This document shows positions 5,571-6,031 of a stretch of 6,031 nucleotides of DNA, piece by piece (the stretch's first letter is position 1; every line of letters begins with the position of its first letter). Made by a program: the position numbers and the translations under genes. The stretch comes from an uncultured Lachnospiraceae bacterium (lineage in GTDB: Bacteria; Bacillota; Clostridia; Lachnospirales; Lachnospiraceae). The stretch is taken from the NCBI GenBank assembly GCA_946538445.1, contig CAMNGO010000129.1:1-6031 (forward strand), written 5' to 3'. Under the pieces are notes generated by a model. That model was given only the letters and a program-made list of their open reading frames with translations. It was not told where the DNA came from and did no database searches.

Positions 5571-5807
5571 ATGCTGCATAATGATGAAACCGCCTTAAAA
5601 AAAGCAAAAGATATTATAAATAAAACAGGTGAGGATGCGACAATTTTTCACTATTTTTGGATTAAGGCAGAGGACATGAAAAACGATATTTTCTGTTATT
5701 TTGCGAAATCTGATAATAGTGATTTTGCATATTTACCAGGGGAACACTTTCCGCTTTTTACAAGGCAGGATAAGATGACGGATTTTATATTTTATCTTGC
5801 TACTTAA
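5571..5807 (+). CDS. AT-rich 78-residue protein of unknown function, in a repeat-flanked cassette
   Basis: The ATG has a GAGGTGG ribosome binding site (5558-5564) six bases upstream. The product starts with a lysine-rich helix (ETALKKAKDIINKTGED) followed by an aromatic-rich part (FHYFWIKAEDMKND, FPLFTRQDKMTDFIFYLAT). It has no signal peptide or convincing membrane helix. Base composition is visibly much richer in A+T than the lysis genes, which suggests separate origin. The size, aromatic content and context would suit a small immunity or orphan antitoxin-like protein, but no motif proves this. The start overlaps a stop in TAATG (5569-5573) belonging to an upstream frame that includes part of the repeat. 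Near-identical 38-bp repeats lie on both sides. Confidence 0.65.
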   Translation: MLHNDETALKKAKDIINKTGEDATIFHYFWIKAEDMKNDIFCYFAKSDNSDFAYLPGEHFPLFTRQDKMTDFIFYLAT

Positions 5808-5810
5808 TAA

Positions 5811-5857
5811 GGCGATAGTCTTTTAACAGGGTCAGAGAAGGAGACCTTGTCAAACAA
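5811..5857 (+). repeat. Repeat module, copy 3 (terminal part only)
   Basis: The 38 bases from 5820 to 5857 match 5492-5529 except for one A/G change. Weaker similarity (CGAT before the CTTTTAACAG) extends a few bases leftwards to copy 1. The rest of the module, including the promoter, is absent. It begins four bases after the 78-residue ORF stop. Confidence 0.85.
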
Positions 5858-5939
5858 AAAAAAGCACCCCGGGGGGAAGCTCTGATGGTCACCGGAAAGC
5901 TTGCTTGCCGGGTGATCCGAAGAACTTTCCCCACGGGGC
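5856..5939 (-). terminator. Long two-part hairpin; intrinsic terminator on the - strand
   Basis: An outer stem pairs CCCCGG.GGGGAAG (5867-5879) with CTTTCCCCACGGGG (5925-5938). An inner stem pairs GGTCACC (5887-5893) with GGTGATC (5911-5917) and continues as GG (5894-5895) with CC (5908-5909). Eight A residues at 5856-5863 become a U8 tract in - strand RNA directly after the stem, the form of an intrinsic terminator. No U-run exists on the + side. On the + strand the same fold could act as a leader structure for the gene at 5971. No - strand gene is visible to the right in the window. Confidence 0.5.
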
Positions 5940-5970
5940 GGACAAGGCACGCAGCGCCTGGAGATTCCTT

Positions 5971-6031
5971 ATGAAAGACACAAAACTCTTCCGCTATCTC
6001 CTCTCCGCCTTCGCTATCGCCTGGCTGATGC
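5971..6031 (+). CDS. 5' end of a probable membrane protein (partial)
   Basis: The ATG at 5971 has GGAG (5960-5963) seven bases upstream, and the frame stays open to the window end. The 20 visible residues (MKDTKLFRYLLSAFAIAWLM) are a short basic N terminus followed by the start of a membrane helix. This opening resembles that of CPBP-family intramembrane proteases, but many membrane proteins begin this way, so the identity is a weak guess. It is the first gene right of the repeat region. Confidence 0.6.
   Translation, partial: MKDTKLFRYLLSAFAIAWLM

Noticed and set aside
5819..5974. 51-codon frame through repeat copy 3 and the hairpin, ending in ATGA at the 5971 start
   Set aside because: It has no good start or ribosome binding site, and the sequence is better explained by strong base pairing. 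The overlap may be coincidence.
1..6031. CRISPR array, tRNA, rRNA, transposase or integrase genes
   Set aside because: No regularly spaced short repeats, cloverleaf, rRNA-like stretch or mobile-element enzyme could be seen. The three repeats are unevenly spaced and contain genes between them.

Overview
The window looks like a moderate-GC Clostridia chromosome, probably Lachnospiraceae. The evidence is strong GGAGG-type ribosome binding sites, GTG/TTG start usage, a Gram-positive lysis cassette and a lipoprotein signal peptide. No marker gene fixes the species. The left half is the late (lysis) end of a prophage. The right half is accessory DNA made of small genes, decayed gene copies and a repeated intergenic element.

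Positions 2-3078 are the lysis operon, all on the + strand and tightly packed. It holds the last codons of an upstream phage gene, a small membrane-anchored phage protein (62-400), a two-helix holin (397-645), and two endolysins. The first lysin (605-1669) is an NlpC/P60- or CHAP-like cysteine peptidase with two Cpl-7 (CW_7) wall-binding repeats. The second (1672-3078) combines a GH25 muramidase, a CHAP-like amidase/endopeptidase and a peptidoglycan-binding domain. Both lysins carry a strong internal Shine-Dalgarno plus in-frame ATG exactly at a domain border, so each may also yield a shorter product.

Positions 3079-3253 are non-coding and hold a striking array of four GAAACA half-sites. A small helical protein of unknown function follows (3254-3469).

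Positions 3470-5860 are the most unusual part. A module of about 155 bp occurs at 3672-3826 and again at 5369-5529, and its last 38 bp occur a third time at 5820-5857. Both long copies conserve an extended -10 promoter (TGGTATAAT) behind a GCAG-N6-CTGC inverted repeat. Each long copy is preceded by a version of one 50-residue gene, intact at 5207-5359 and broken at about 3497-3668. Each is followed by an unrelated gene with a GAGGTG ribosome binding site: a TPR/MORN lipoprotein (3853-4917) and an AT-rich 78-residue ORF (5571-5807). The 78-residue ORF is flanked by 38-bp direct repeats with one mismatch. This arrangement suggests cassettes exchanged by recombination at a promoter-bearing repeat. 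That interpretation is inference; the repeats themselves are seen directly.

Positions 5858-6031 contain a long hairpin that reads as an intrinsic terminator on the - strand, followed by the first 20 codons of a membrane protein that runs off the window.
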